Assembly: GCA_947498055.1 (NCBI GenBank)
Contig: CANMJA010000037.1
Coordinates: 1-39,504, forward strand
DNA length: 39,504 bases
Origin: an uncultured Tenacibaculum sp.
GTDB lineage: Bacteria; Bacteroidota; Bacteroidia; Flavobacteriales; Flavobacteriaceae
Direction: 5' to 3'
Shown: in pieces, positions 8,164-16,209 of the stretch
Layout of the letters: every line of letters starts with the position of its first letter
Position numbering within the stretch: position 1 is the first letter of the stretch
The notes under the pieces: generated by a model
The model's input: only the letters and a program-made list of their open reading frames with translations
What the model was told of the DNA's origin: nothing
Databases searched by the model: none
Position numbers and translations under genes: made by a program

Positions 8164-10035
8164 TTACTCGTCTAAACCTATCTTGTTTCTCGAATCCTCT
8201 TCTAATTCCTTACTATTAAAAACACCTATTAAAATAAACATAAATATCAAATAAATTACATGATAAATGTTTAAAGAATCTCCTTGAGATAAATCAAAAA
8301 CAACTTTAGCTATCCCAACTGTTATAAGAGCTAAGATCCATTTTGTTTTTTTGTTGGTTCCTTCAAATTCAATAAGTGATGAAATATAAACAACTAATAC
8401 AGCTCCTAAAAAGTTTAACCATAAATAACTAATTATAGGATTTAATCCTTGTTGCTCCAATTTAAATATTCCAAAATAATATATCAAACAAATAATTACT
8501 TGTGTAAGCACCGCTCCTACAAAAACAGCATTCGATTTTATAAATTTCAGGAAAAAAGCTAATAAGAAAATCCCTAATACATTACCATAAAATATCGATC
8601 CAATAATATTTACTAATTGAATTAAATTATCAAATAAATTGGCTACACAGGCAACTAGTATGGCTAAAACACCCCAACCTAATGTAAACCATTTAGATAT
8701 ATTTACGTAGTGTTGATCGCTCTTCCTTTTCTTTTGATTTCTTTTATATAAATCTATTGCCGTAGTAGATGCTAATGCATTTAGCTCAGATGCCGTAGAA
8801 GACATTGCTGCGGATAGAATAACAGCTAACAATAACCCAATTAAACCTTTTGGTAAATTATGTAAGATGAAATGAATAAAAACGTAATCTTTATCATTCG
8901 TTTCTACTTTAGCTTCTGTTTTTTTTATGATAACTTTTGCTTGCTTCTTTAAAAGTTTATCTTTTTCGTTAAGCTCTTGTAACTTTATTGTATTTTTCTC
9001 TGATAATCCTTCAAATATTAGCGTCTTTTTCTCTTGCTCAATTTCTTTATGCTTACTTTCTAACTCCTTATATTCTTGAGCAAATTGAGAGTTAATAACA
9101 GCTTCTTGAGCTTTCGGATTAAAATTTAGTGGAGATGCATTAAATTGATAAAAAACAAATACCATAACTCCTACCAATAAAATAAAGAATTGCATAGGTA
9201 CTTTTAACAGTCCATTAAAAATAAGTCCTAACTGACTCTCTCTAACTGATTTTCCAGATAAATAACGTTGCACCTGGCTCTGGTCTGTCCCAAAATAAGA
9301 AAGCATTAAAAATGTTCCTCCAAGAATACCTGTCCAAACCGTGTATCTATTATCAAGATCTAATGAAAAATCTAGTACTTTCATTTTATCACTAGCTCCA
9401 GCAATTTCTAGTGCTTTAGAAAAAGTAATTCCGTCTGGTAAGTACTGTAAAATTAAATAAAAAGCAATAAACATTCCTGAGAAAATAATTGCCATTTGTT
9501 GCTTTTGTGTAACACTAACTGCTTTTGTACCTCCACTAACAGTGTATATAATTACTAAAAAACCTATAATTATATTTAACGTAATTAAATCCCACCCTAA
9601 AACGGCTGATAATATAATTGCAGGTGCAAAAATAGTAATACCTGCAGCCAAACCTCTTTGAATTAAAAAAAGAATAGCAGTTAATGTTCGTGTTTTTAAA
9701 TCGAACCTACTTTCTAAATACTCATAAGCTGTGTATACGTTTAATTTGTGGTAAATTGGAATAAACACTAAGCAAATAATAACCATTGCTATAGGCAAAC
9801 CAAAATAAAATTGTACAAACCCCATACCACTATGAAAAGCTTGTCCTGGTGTAGATAAAAAAGTGATGGCACTAGCTTGAGTTGCCATTACAGACAAACC
9901 AATGGTCCACCACTTTGTATCGTTCCCTCCTTTTATATATTCCTCTACATTTTTGCTACCCCTTGTTTTCCAAGCTCCGTAAAATACGATAAACAATAAT
10001 GTAATCGAAAGTACAATCCAATCTAAACTTTGCAT
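8164..10035 (-). CDS. Sodium:solute symporter (SSS family)
   Basis: 623-residue inner membrane transporter with about 13 to 14 membrane segments. Family signatures are GLSVMATQASAITFLSTPG (residues 46-64), the YFGTDQSQVQRYLSG loop (247-261) and the SAAMSSTASELNALAST segment (408-424). SSS proteins couple sodium entry to uptake of sugars, amino acids, carboxylates or similar; the substrate cannot be read from the sequence. A charged coiled-coil stretch at residues 305-382 is inserted between two membrane segments. The gene follows, seven bases on, a 34-residue membrane protein and before that a lipoprotein, so the three are probably one transcript and perhaps one functional unit. Confidence 0.93.
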   Translation of the reverse strand: MQSLDWIVLSITLLFIVFYGAWKTRGSKNVEEYIKGGNDTKWWTIGLSVMATQASAITFLSTPGQAFHSGMGFVQFYFGLPIAMVIICLVFIPIYHKLNVYTAYEYLESRFDLKTRTLTAILFLIQRGLAAGITIFAPAIILSAVLGWDLITLNIIIGFLVIIYTVSGGTKAVSVTQKQQMAIIFSGMFIAFYLILQYLPDGITFSKALEIAGASDKMKVLDFSLDLDNRYTVWTGILGGTFLMLSYFGTDQSQVQRYLSGKSVRESQLGLIFNGLLKVPMQFFILLVGVMVFVFYQFNASPLNFNPKAQEAVINSQFAQEYKELESKHKEIEQEKKTLIFEGLSEKNTIKLQELNEKDKLLKKQAKVIIKKTEAKVETNDKDYVFIHFILHNLPKGLIGLLLAVILSAAMSSTASELNALASTTAIDLYKRNQKKRKSDQHYVNISKWFTLGWGVLAILVACVANLFDNLIQLVNIIGSIFYGNVLGIFLLAFFLKFIKSNAVFVGAVLTQVIICLIYYFGIFKLEQQGLNPIISYLWLNFLGAVLVVYISSLIEFEGTNKKTKWILALITVGIAKVVFDLSQGDSLNIYHVIYLIFMFILIGVFNSKELEEDSRNKIGLDE

Positions 10036-10042
10036 GAGTTAT

Positions 10043-10147
10043 TTATTTAGTATATATGTTTGTAATAAGATAAAAGAAGATAATGTACACTAAATTTGCC
10101 AATAGGACTACTGTGTATTCCTTTTTCCATACATACTTTTTACTCAT
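10043..10147 (-). CDS. 34-residue single-span membrane protein beside the symporter
   Basis: Short frame starting MSKKYVWKKEYTVVLLAN and ending in a hydrophobic run (VYIIFFYLITNIYTK). It has a basic N-terminus and one membrane span, so an N-in orientation is likely. Its start is 14 bases after the lipoprotein stop (10162) and its stop seven bases before the symporter ATG (10035); this spacing is what makes it credible. Small membrane partners encoded before SSS transporters are known (YjcH with ActP, YhdT with PanF, DUF4212 proteins), and I infer a similar role in assembly or gating. I cannot name its family with certainty. An accidental open frame is possible, but it would be surprising to fit the operon so neatly. 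Confidence 0.7.
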   Translation of the reverse strand: MSKKYVWKKEYTVVLLANLVYIIFFYLITNIYTK

Positions 10148-10161
10148 AATTTTTGTTTGTT

Positions 10162-10941
10162 TTATTGATTTGTTGGTTTTTCAAAAAAGGTATCTGCTAA
10201 TGGTGCCTGACTAACTAATGCTGATGAAAATTGTGTTGGTTCTCTAGCTGGTTCCGATGGCATACCATTATCATCTTTTTTATACCAAGTTAAAGATTTT
10301 GGTAATAAGAAACCGTTAACGTTTTCCCAATCATTATATCTTATTATGTTAAATTTATCGGTCGGTTTTTTACTATTATAAGTAACTGAATATCCTAACC
10401 ATGCCATCTGCTTGGTTTCTGGATGGTAAAAAACATAATAATTATCATCTGGAGAAGCTCCTACATTGGCGTTATATGAAATTTTTATTCCTGGATATGT
10501 TACTCCTTCAAATTCTATTGCCTTTGTTTCTGAATATACAATTCCATCGTCTGCTAATACAAAAGGCATTGCATAAAAATAAAAGTATAAATTATAATAA
10601 AAATCTGGATTTCCTTTAAAAGCAGTAGAATCTTTTTGACTTACCCATGCTTCCTTACCATCATAACCTAATGAATATTTTTCTGCAGTAATAAGTGCTT
10701 TTCTAGAACTTAATTCTGTTGTGTGTTCTTGTCCGTTAACTTTATAAGAAACAAAGCTAGCTTTTCTCCAAGCATCTATACCTCCATGCTTTGTTAATAC
10801 TTCTTTTAAAGCTTTTGGAAATGTATCTTCTTTTTTTACTTCCTCCTTTTTAGTTTCTTCTTTTGGAGTATCTTTTTTAGATTCTTCTTTACATGCTATA
10901 ACTATAAAGGATAACATGATTAATAAAATTAGTTTTTTCAT
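10162..10941 (-). CDS. Lipoprotein, DUF6503-like, operon with symporter
   Basis: 259 residues from the start at 10941, giving MKKLILLIMLSFIVIAC with a lipobox cysteine at residue 17; an open extension to 10968 adds nine residues before that signal and is unlikely. After a Lys/Glu-rich linker comes a beta-rich domain of about 210 residues beginning LTKHGGIDAWRK and containing VNGQEHTTELSSRKA and SPDDNYYVFYHPET. The fold resembles LolA-like exported proteins, and I think it belongs to the Bacteroidota family called DUF6503 (memory only). It shares a layout with the protein at 38340-39101: (A/S)PDD-Y-VF/VY and IRYNDW against IKYNNY. It leads an operon with the mini-protein and symporter, so ligand delivery or outer membrane support for the transporter is possible. 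Confidence 0.82.
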   Translation of the reverse strand: MKKLILLIMLSFIVIACKEESKKDTPKEETKKEEVKKEDTFPKALKEVLTKHGGIDAWRKASFVSYKVNGQEHTTELSSRKALITAEKYSLGYDGKEAWVSQKDSTAFKGNPDFYYNLYFYFYAMPFVLADDGIVYSETKAIEFEGVTYPGIKISYNANVGASPDDNYYVFYHPETKQMAWLGYSVTYNSKKPTDKFNIIRYNDWENVNGFLLPKSLTWYKKDDNGMPSEPAREPTQFSSALVSQAPLADTFFEKPTNQ

Positions 10942-11034
10942 TTTTAATATTGATTGATTTAATAGCACTTAGTCGGTAAAATTACACGAAATTACATTTT
11001 TACATAAAAAAATTAAGTATTTTTATTTATACAC

Positions 11035-11063
11035 AAAAAGACAACCAATGTAGTTGTCTTTTT
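11035..11063 (-). terminator. Terminator of the peroxidase operon
   Basis: Perfect 11-base stem AAAAAGACAAC / GTTGTCTTTTT with a 7-base loop and a T-run on either strand. It lies about 110 bases after the peroxidase stop at 11175. Confidence 0.75.
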
Positions 11064-11174
11064 GTTTTAATTTATTTTCAATATACCTTATTAAAAAATA
11101 GTTTTTTTTATTAATTTCAATCTATTTTTTCATATTTTCTTTAAAAAGTAAAAGGTTTTATAGTAATCTCTCAT

Positions 11175-12959
11175 TTAATATTGCTCATCAGTAAGCGTTT
11201 TCATAAAAGCAATTACAGATGCTATTTCTTCTTCTGATAATTCTAAACTATCAAAAGGTAAAGTTTGATATTCATTATGAAAACCTTGACCATTTCCTCC
11301 TCCTTTATTATAAAAATCCATTACCTCTTCTAAAGAAGTATAAACACCATTATGCATATAAGGCGCTGTTTTATCTATATTTCTTATGGTAGGTGTTTTA
11401 AAAAAATGTTTTCTTTCTTCTGTTTTAAACAACATATATCTTCCTAAATCACTACTTAAAGCTGTTTTCTCTAAATTAGGCACTCCAATAGCCTCTAATT
11501 CTGTATCGTTAAAATCGGGTGGTACAGTTCCATTAAATGTTGGTGCAAAATGACATGTTGCACACAATGCTTTTCCCATAAATAAATTAAACCCTTTTTC
11601 TTCTTCTTTGGTTAATGTATTTTCTTCTCCTCTAATATTCTTATCAAATTTAGAATTAAAAGTATTTAAGGTTCTAATATAAGTAGCAATTGCATGCCTA
11701 ATATTAAAGTCTGTTCTTTTATTTTTATATAAAGTTTCTATTTGCTTTTTATACTTTTTAGTATTCATTACTCTACTTACCACAGAATCCATGGTCATAT
11801 TGAACTCATTATGATTCTTTACTACTCCTACCACTTGCCCTTCTAAACTACCCGCTCTAGCATCCATAAAAAAACCTTTTTGGTATGCTGTATAAGTAAT
11901 TGTTGGAGTATTTCTTATTTGATTTTTGTCAAAAACTCTTTTACCATCTGTAAATGCTAACTCTTTAACATGACAAGTAGCACAAGCCATATTATAATCT
12001 TTAGAAAGCGATGTATCATTAAATAATTCTTTTCCTAAAACTATCTTTTCTTCTATTTGAGTAGTATCACTCAAGTAATCTGTAAAATACTCTTGATTTA
12101 GCATTTTTTCAGAAAAAATAGAAGTAAAATTATTAGATAAAGCCATTTCAAAAGGAAATTTCACTTTCCAATCTTTTTGTATCTTTAATAACAATTCTAA
12201 CTGTTTAGAAGTCTCCGTTTTAATAAAATCATACCTATTAAAAGTGTCAAAATTACCCTCTAACTTTTTTTGTGCATCTTCTATGATTCCTACAAATTCA
12301 TTAAGTAATAATTTAGATTGAAAGTTTTCTTCTTTTAATTTAACAATATCTATCAATGTTTTATAAGCATAACTACTTTCTTTTAAAGATTGATTTAAAA
12401 CTGGAGAATCAAACCCTGTAATACCTGTAGTTGCTATTCTAACTATTTCAGATCGAAGTAACCAAATAATATGATAATCTTTTAATTTTAGTACAGCATT
12501 CTTTTTAATTAACTTTAAACGATTACTTGTTACACTTACCACTTTACGCAAAGCTTCTACATCTAACGGCTCTTCATATAATGTTTCTTCTATAACTTGA
12601 AAACCTATTGGGTTTAATACTCTAGTATCTCTACTTACTTCTCCTTTAACAATAATAATATTAGGTGCATTTAATGATTTGTAATTATCTTTATCTACAT
12701 ACCCTAAAATAGGTTCTAATAATTTAAAATTCTTTCTTGCTGCAACATAAAACTTTTTTTGCTTTCCTATTGATTTACCTTCTATACTATCTAAATTTGC
12801 AATCGATTTTTGTAAGTATTCTTTGTATAATTCTTGAATTTTATTTGATTTTTGACCGATAGGTTGATAGGTATTTTCCTTTTCTTGTTTGCAACCTATT
12901 ATCAAAAGCAAAAGACATACACTGATGTATGCCTTAGCTTGACTTATTATTTTAGTCAT
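11175..12959 (-). CDS. Di-haem cytochrome c peroxidase (CCP/MauG family) lipoprotein
   Basis: 594 residues. Two c-type haem sites are visible, CATCH at C326-C329-H330 and CATCH at C466-C469-H470, with the TPTITYTAYQKGFFMDARAGSL and TPTIRNIDKTAPYMHNGVY segments of di-haem peroxidases. These periplasmic enzymes reduce hydrogen peroxide with electrons from cytochromes or quinols; MauG relatives oxidise proteins instead. The start (LLLLIIGCKQE, C23) indicates a lipoprotein. An extra N-terminal region of about 300 residues is helical and contains PIGFQVIEETLYEE, which recalls imelysin-like domains fused to such peroxidases (inference). The gene begins three bases after the PhoX-like gene, so they are cotranscribed, and the operon faces oxyR. 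Confidence 0.92.
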   Translation of the reverse strand: MTKIISQAKAYISVCLLLLIIGCKQEKENTYQPIGQKSNKIQELYKEYLQKSIANLDSIEGKSIGKQKKFYVAARKNFKLLEPILGYVDKDNYKSLNAPNIIIVKGEVSRDTRVLNPIGFQVIEETLYEEPLDVEALRKVVSVTSNRLKLIKKNAVLKLKDYHIIWLLRSEIVRIATTGITGFDSPVLNQSLKESSYAYKTLIDIVKLKEENFQSKLLLNEFVGIIEDAQKKLEGNFDTFNRYDFIKTETSKQLELLLKIQKDWKVKFPFEMALSNNFTSIFSEKMLNQEYFTDYLSDTTQIEEKIVLGKELFNDTSLSKDYNMACATCHVKELAFTDGKRVFDKNQIRNTPTITYTAYQKGFFMDARAGSLEGQVVGVVKNHNEFNMTMDSVVSRVMNTKKYKKQIETLYKNKRTDFNIRHAIATYIRTLNTFNSKFDKNIRGEENTLTKEEEKGFNLFMGKALCATCHFAPTFNGTVPPDFNDTELEAIGVPNLEKTALSSDLGRYMLFKTEERKHFFKTPTIRNIDKTAPYMHNGVYTSLEEVMDFYNKGGGNGQGFHNEYQTLPFDSLELSEEEIASVIAFMKTLTDEQY

Positions 12960-12962
12960 ATG

Positions 12963-14507
12963 TTATCTATCTAATCCTGTAATTACATGTAAAACAGATC
13001 CTTCTTTTCTAGATCCATTAGGAAAGTTTGCATTTGGATCTGTAAATGCTGATCCGTCTGCTGGTTCCCATCCATGGTTTTGAGTCATTACTAAAAATGT
13101 ATTTTCTCCATTATTTACAACATCAGTTACATCAATCATTCCTGTAATCTCCCAAGCTTTAGATGTATTTCCGTATCCTTGAGCACTAGCAGTAACTTGA
13201 TCACACTCCATCACTACTTTTAATTCTCCTGTTGCAAAACTGTATTGATACACTCTAGCATAATGCGTTTTACCTGCAGTTGTTGGTGAAATTGCTGGAT
13301 CTTCTTGAATGTATGCATAGTTTTCTGTAACTAAGATATTATCTGGAGAAAGAAACTCTTCTGCCTTACCTCCTACTACATCTCCATCTAACACACAAGT
13401 AATTTTAGCAGCTCCGTTAGGATCTGTATCATTTAAAGCTACCTTGTAAACACGTCCAGAAATAGTTCCTTTTCCAACTAAATCTGCTTTGTTTCTACCA
13501 GTTACTGCAAAATATAACTCTCTATTATTTGCTGCAGAACCTCTTCTCCAATCGATATCTTCTAAACGAGAGAATCCCATTACTCCTTTAGCTTTAGCTT
13601 CTGCATCTAATGCATCTTTTTCTCTTTCTACTAATTCTACAAACTCTACATCATACTCCATTCCTTCTTTCATGTCTACTTCGTAAGTTATACCAGGACT
13701 AGTAACTTTTAATCCATATAATTTACCTCCCGTTAAGTCTCCTGATCTATTTGAAAAATACATTCCTAACTGACCTGAAGGTACAGAATTGTCTGAATGA
13801 TCATCTCCTATAAAAATTACTGTTTTACCAGGATACGCATCTTTACCTAATGCTACTGCATTTTCAGTAGACCATTGTCCTAAAGCTGGTAGCAAAGTAG
13901 CACTATCTGCTCCTTGAGCTGATTTATATGGATTTGTAGCAAAAACTCCTTTAGAAGCTCCTCCCCATTCTCCTCCTGAAAGATACAAAGGTCCAAAACC
14001 ATGTTCTTCTGGCGTAATTAAAGAACCTGAACATTGCGCTGTATAAGCAGTAGCTAAAGAGTTTACAATATACTCTCCGTGTGCTGGCATAAGATCTTCT
14101 GTTAATCTTATTCTAGCAATAGAATAATCTGCTTCAATATTGTTAATTAAAGTAAAAGTACCATCTTTTTCTGCTAATAAGCCTGCTCCATCAGCCATAG
14201 ATCCGTATACAAAATCTGGTGCGCCTGGTATTTCATCTTCTGAAGATAAAATAGGAGTTATTTTTATAGAAGAAAAATCACTAGTAGCTTTTAAAAAATT
14301 AGCTGTTTTTGATGCCGTTAATGGGTTCGATAAATCGATTTCATCAAAATCTTTTCCATCATTTCCATCTTTACCGTCGTTTCCATCTGCTCCATCAACT
14401 CCATCTAAACCATTTTTCCCGTCCACTGCATCTTCACAACCTACAAAAGTTCCTGTTGATATCGATAAAGCCATCAATACAACAAAGCTTAATTTAAATT
14501 TTTTCAT
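12963..14507 (-). CDS. PhoX-like (DUF839) lipoprotein with a collagen-like stretch
   Basis: 514 residues. A signal peptide with a lipobox (GTFVGC, C24) is followed by eight DGx triplets (about residues 29-53), a short collagen-like spacer. The rest looks like the PhoX/DUF839 beta-propeller: AQCSGSLITPEE (C159, where PhoX has its iron-ligand cysteine), VIFIGDDHSDN, FSRLEDIDWR (residues 312-321) and EEFLSPDNILV. True PhoX is a calcium- and iron-dependent alkaline phosphatase. Here the motifs are only partly like it (RLED where PhoX has RPEG), so phosphatase activity is uncertain; a phytase-like or other ester hydrolase is possible. The operon with a peroxidase and the divergent oxyR hint at oxidant- or iron-linked expression. 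Confidence 0.8.
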   Translation of the reverse strand: MKKFKLSFVVLMALSISTGTFVGCEDAVDGKNGLDGVDGADGNDGKDGNDGKDFDEIDLSNPLTASKTANFLKATSDFSSIKITPILSSEDEIPGAPDFVYGSMADGAGLLAEKDGTFTLINNIEADYSIARIRLTEDLMPAHGEYIVNSLATAYTAQCSGSLITPEEHGFGPLYLSGGEWGGASKGVFATNPYKSAQGADSATLLPALGQWSTENAVALGKDAYPGKTVIFIGDDHSDNSVPSGQLGMYFSNRSGDLTGGKLYGLKVTSPGITYEVDMKEGMEYDVEFVELVEREKDALDAEAKAKGVMGFSRLEDIDWRRGSAANNRELYFAVTGRNKADLVGKGTISGRVYKVALNDTDPNGAAKITCVLDGDVVGGKAEEFLSPDNILVTENYAYIQEDPAISPTTAGKTHYARVYQYSFATGELKVVMECDQVTASAQGYGNTSKAWEITGMIDVTDVVNNGENTFLVMTQNHGWEPADGSAFTDPNANFPNGSRKEGSVLHVITGLDR

Positions 14508-14609
14508 TTTACCTTTATTATTTAGTTTTTATATGACTACAAAACAACAACTGTAACTTAAACTTTGCATTACTTTGGGTTTAATTTGTTCTTAACAAAA
14601 TGTTACCTA

Positions 14610-14627
14610 ATTAAACTTAAGTTTAAT
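14610..14627. promoter_or_regulatory. 18-base perfect palindrome, possible operator
   Basis: ATTAAACTTAAGTTTAAT reads the same on both strands and lies 103 bases before the PhoX-like ATG (14507). Such an A+T palindrome could arise about once by chance in a window of this composition, so operator function is only suggested by position. Confidence 0.3.
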
Positions 14628-14860
14628 AATTAGATTTATTATAAATAAGACCTTTTAATCTAATCAAACGAAATATCTTATTACTTTTTCTTATAAGTGT
14701 ATCATTTCTTGAATTATAACTTTGTTTCTTTATTCGATTTAATTCATGAGTTATAAGCAAAAAGTTAATTTCTTTATTCTTCTATGAAGTATTTACTAAT
14801 GAATAGCTTTATTTAAAAATAGAATTGTATAGTTAGTTTTTAAATTTAAAAAAGACCTAT

Positions 14861-14889
14861 TTGTTTTATCGATAGAATTAATATCTTTA
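14861..14889 (+). promoter_or_regulatory. Probable oxyR promoter
   Basis: TTG (14861-14863), 18 bases, TATCTTTA (14882-14889). The -7 element differs from TAnnTTTG only in the last base. Transcription would start near 14896, about ten bases before the oxyR ATG. Confidence 0.4.
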
Positions 14890-14905
14890 TCTGAAATTAT
14901 TATTA

Positions 14906-15847
14906 ATGACAATTACCCAATTAAAATATACATTAGCTGTTGCAGAACATAAAAATTTTACTGTTGCTGCTGAATATTGCTTTGTAACTCAGCCTACATT
15001 GAGTATGCAAATACAAAAACTAGAAGATGAATTAGAAGCAAAAATCTTTAATCGTTCTAAAAAACCGATAGAATTAACCCCTGTAGGAATAAAAATTGTA
15101 GAGCAAGCAAAAGTTATTGTTGATGAAAGTAATAGAATTATAGATATAGTACATCAACAAAAAGGGTTTATTGGTGGTGAATTTAAGCTTGGTATTATTC
15201 CAACTATAATGCCTACGCTTTTACCTATGTTTTTAAAAACATTTACTAGAACATACCCTAAGGTTAAATTAATTATAGAAGAACTAACTACAGAGGAAAT
15301 TATTAGAAAGTTAACAGATGGCTATATTGATGCCGCTATCGCTGCTACTCCTTTAGGAAACGAAGCTATTAAAGAACGAGTATTATATTACGAACCTTTT
15401 GTTGGGTTAATTCCAGAAGAACACCGTTTGTTTGAAAAACAAAAATTAGCCATTGAAGACTTAGAATTAGAAGATATTTTATTATTAGAAGATGGACACT
15501 GCTTTAAAAATAGCGTTATAAATTTGTGTAAAATAAATAAAAAGAACGAACACAAACATTTTCATTTAGAGAGTGGCAGTTTTGATACTTTAATTAAATT
15601 ATCTAAAGATGGTTTAGGCATGACTTTACTTCCTTATTTAAATACCTTAGATTTAAATGAAGAAGATAAAAAACATTTAAGAGAGTTTCATTCTCCTTCT
15701 CCAGCAAGAGAGGTGAGCTTAATCTACCATAAATCACAGTTAAAAATGCAACTAATTGAAGCTTTAAAAAGTAATATTGATGGAATTATTAGAGGCGCAA
15801 TTGCTTTTAGCGATGTAGAAATAATAAGTCCTATTCGAGCAGAATAA
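14906..15847 (+). CDS. oxyR: Hydrogen peroxide sensor, LysR-type regulator OxyR
   Basis: 313 residues. The N-terminal helix-turn-helix (ITQLKYTLAVAEHKNFTVAA, then CFVTQPTLSMQIQKLE) is followed by a LysR effector domain. The peroxide-sensing pair is intact: LEDGHCFKNSVINLC gives C199 and C208, the same numbers as the disulfide-forming cysteines of E. coli OxyR. Oxidation of C199 by peroxide changes the tetramer so that it activates defence genes. It is divergent from the PhoX-like/cytochrome c peroxidase operon, which is the obvious candidate target since LysR regulators often control the gene they face. No katG, dps or ahpC is in the window. Confidence 0.95.
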   Translation: MTITQLKYTLAVAEHKNFTVAAEYCFVTQPTLSMQIQKLEDELEAKIFNRSKKPIELTPVGIKIVEQAKVIVDESNRIIDIVHQQKGFIGGEFKLGIIPTIMPTLLPMFLKTFTRTYPKVKLIIEELTTEEIIRKLTDGYIDAAIAATPLGNEAIKERVLYYEPFVGLIPEEHRLFEKQKLAIEDLELEDILLLEDGHCFKNSVINLCKINKKNEHKHFHLESGSFDTLIKLSKDGLGMTLLPYLNTLDLNEEDKKHLREFHSPSPAREVSLIYHKSQLKMQLIEALKSNIDGIIRGAIAFSDVEIISPIRAE

Positions 15848-15925
15848 ATATTTTGTTAATATTCTTTTTCTTTTAAATATATTTTTCAATTTATTTTAAT
15901 GTTTACAAATTATACATCTAGTAAA

Positions 15926-15941
15926 TGAAACTATAGTTTCA
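15926..15941. promoter_or_regulatory. 16-base perfect palindrome upstream of the leader-peptide gene
   Basis: TGAAACTATAGTTTCA is a perfect palindrome centred about 66 bases before the predicted transcript start of the peptide gene, a position typical for an activator site. One or two palindromes of this length are expected by chance in the window, so this is suggestive only. Confidence 0.35.
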
Positions 15942-15964
15942 CCTAAACAAATTAAAACCATCAA

Positions 15965-15994
15965 TTACAGTGATTTAGTTTTTTTGTATCTTTA
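15965..15994 (+). promoter_or_regulatory. Probable promoter of the leader-peptide gene
   Basis: TTA (15965-15967), 19 bases, TATCTTTA (15987-15994), each one base from the TTG and TAnnTTTG consensus. The same TATCTTTA is used before oxyR. The transcript would start near 16001, about 23 bases before the ATG. Confidence 0.4.
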
Positions 15995-16023
15995 AGTATT
16001 AATTAATCACAAAATCATAAATC

Positions 16024-16206
16024 ATGTTAAAAAACATTTTAAATTTAGGGGAAACTTTAAACAAATCTGATCAAAAATCAATTAACGGAGGATTCGGTTT
16101 TTGTAGTCCTTATAATTGTTGGTTAAAATTTACAGGTGGAAATCCTATAATTCCTGTAGAAAATTTTACTTGTAATGGTTCATTCTGTGAGCTAACCGCC
16201 TTTTAA
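16024..16206 (+). CDS. Double-glycine leader peptide, candidate bacteriocin or RiPP precursor
   Basis: 60 residues in two parts. Residues 1-23 (MLKNILNLGETLNKS, then DQKSINGG) match the bacteriocin-type double-glycine leaders that peptidase-containing ABC transporters cut after GG during export. Similar LKNIL-LG--L-K-EQ-SINGG leaders are common in Flavobacteria. The 37-residue core has four cysteines in a symmetrical pattern: C27-x4-C32, 17 residues, C50-x4-C55 (CSPYNC and CNGSFC), which suggests two small disulfide loops or modified rings. No transporter, modifying enzyme or immunity gene is adjacent, so the export machinery must lie elsewhere. The gene has its own promoter and a very strong terminator, making it a single-gene transcription unit. 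Function (antimicrobial, signal or other) is unknown. Confidence 0.82.
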   Translation: MLKNILNLGETLNKSDQKSINGGFGFCSPYNCWLKFTGGNPIIPVENFTCNGSFCELTAF

Positions 16207-16209
16207 TAT

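Larger units (their letters stand above)
14508..14905. other. Divergent control region between the PhoX-like operon and oxyR
   Basis: 398 bases without a gene. It holds the oxyR promoter at 14861-14889, an 18-base palindrome at 14610-14627, and scattered ATAG/CTAT tetranucleotides (14782, 14803, 14819, 14829, 14857, 14873). These recall OxyR half-sites but do not fit the full four-element spacing. No clear TAnnTTTG is visible for the PhoX-like gene. Confidence 0.5.

Noticed and set aside
14140..14556. Open frame on the plus strand rich in Ser, Pro and Phe opposite the PhoX-like gene start.
   Set aside because: It is the antisense shadow of the DGx repeats and signal peptide; the composition is an artefact of the repeated codons.
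14782..14876. ATAG and CTAT tetranucleotides that might form an OxyR binding site.
   Set aside because: Their spacing does not match the ATAG-N7-CTAT-N7 layout over four turns; short A+T words recur by chance here.
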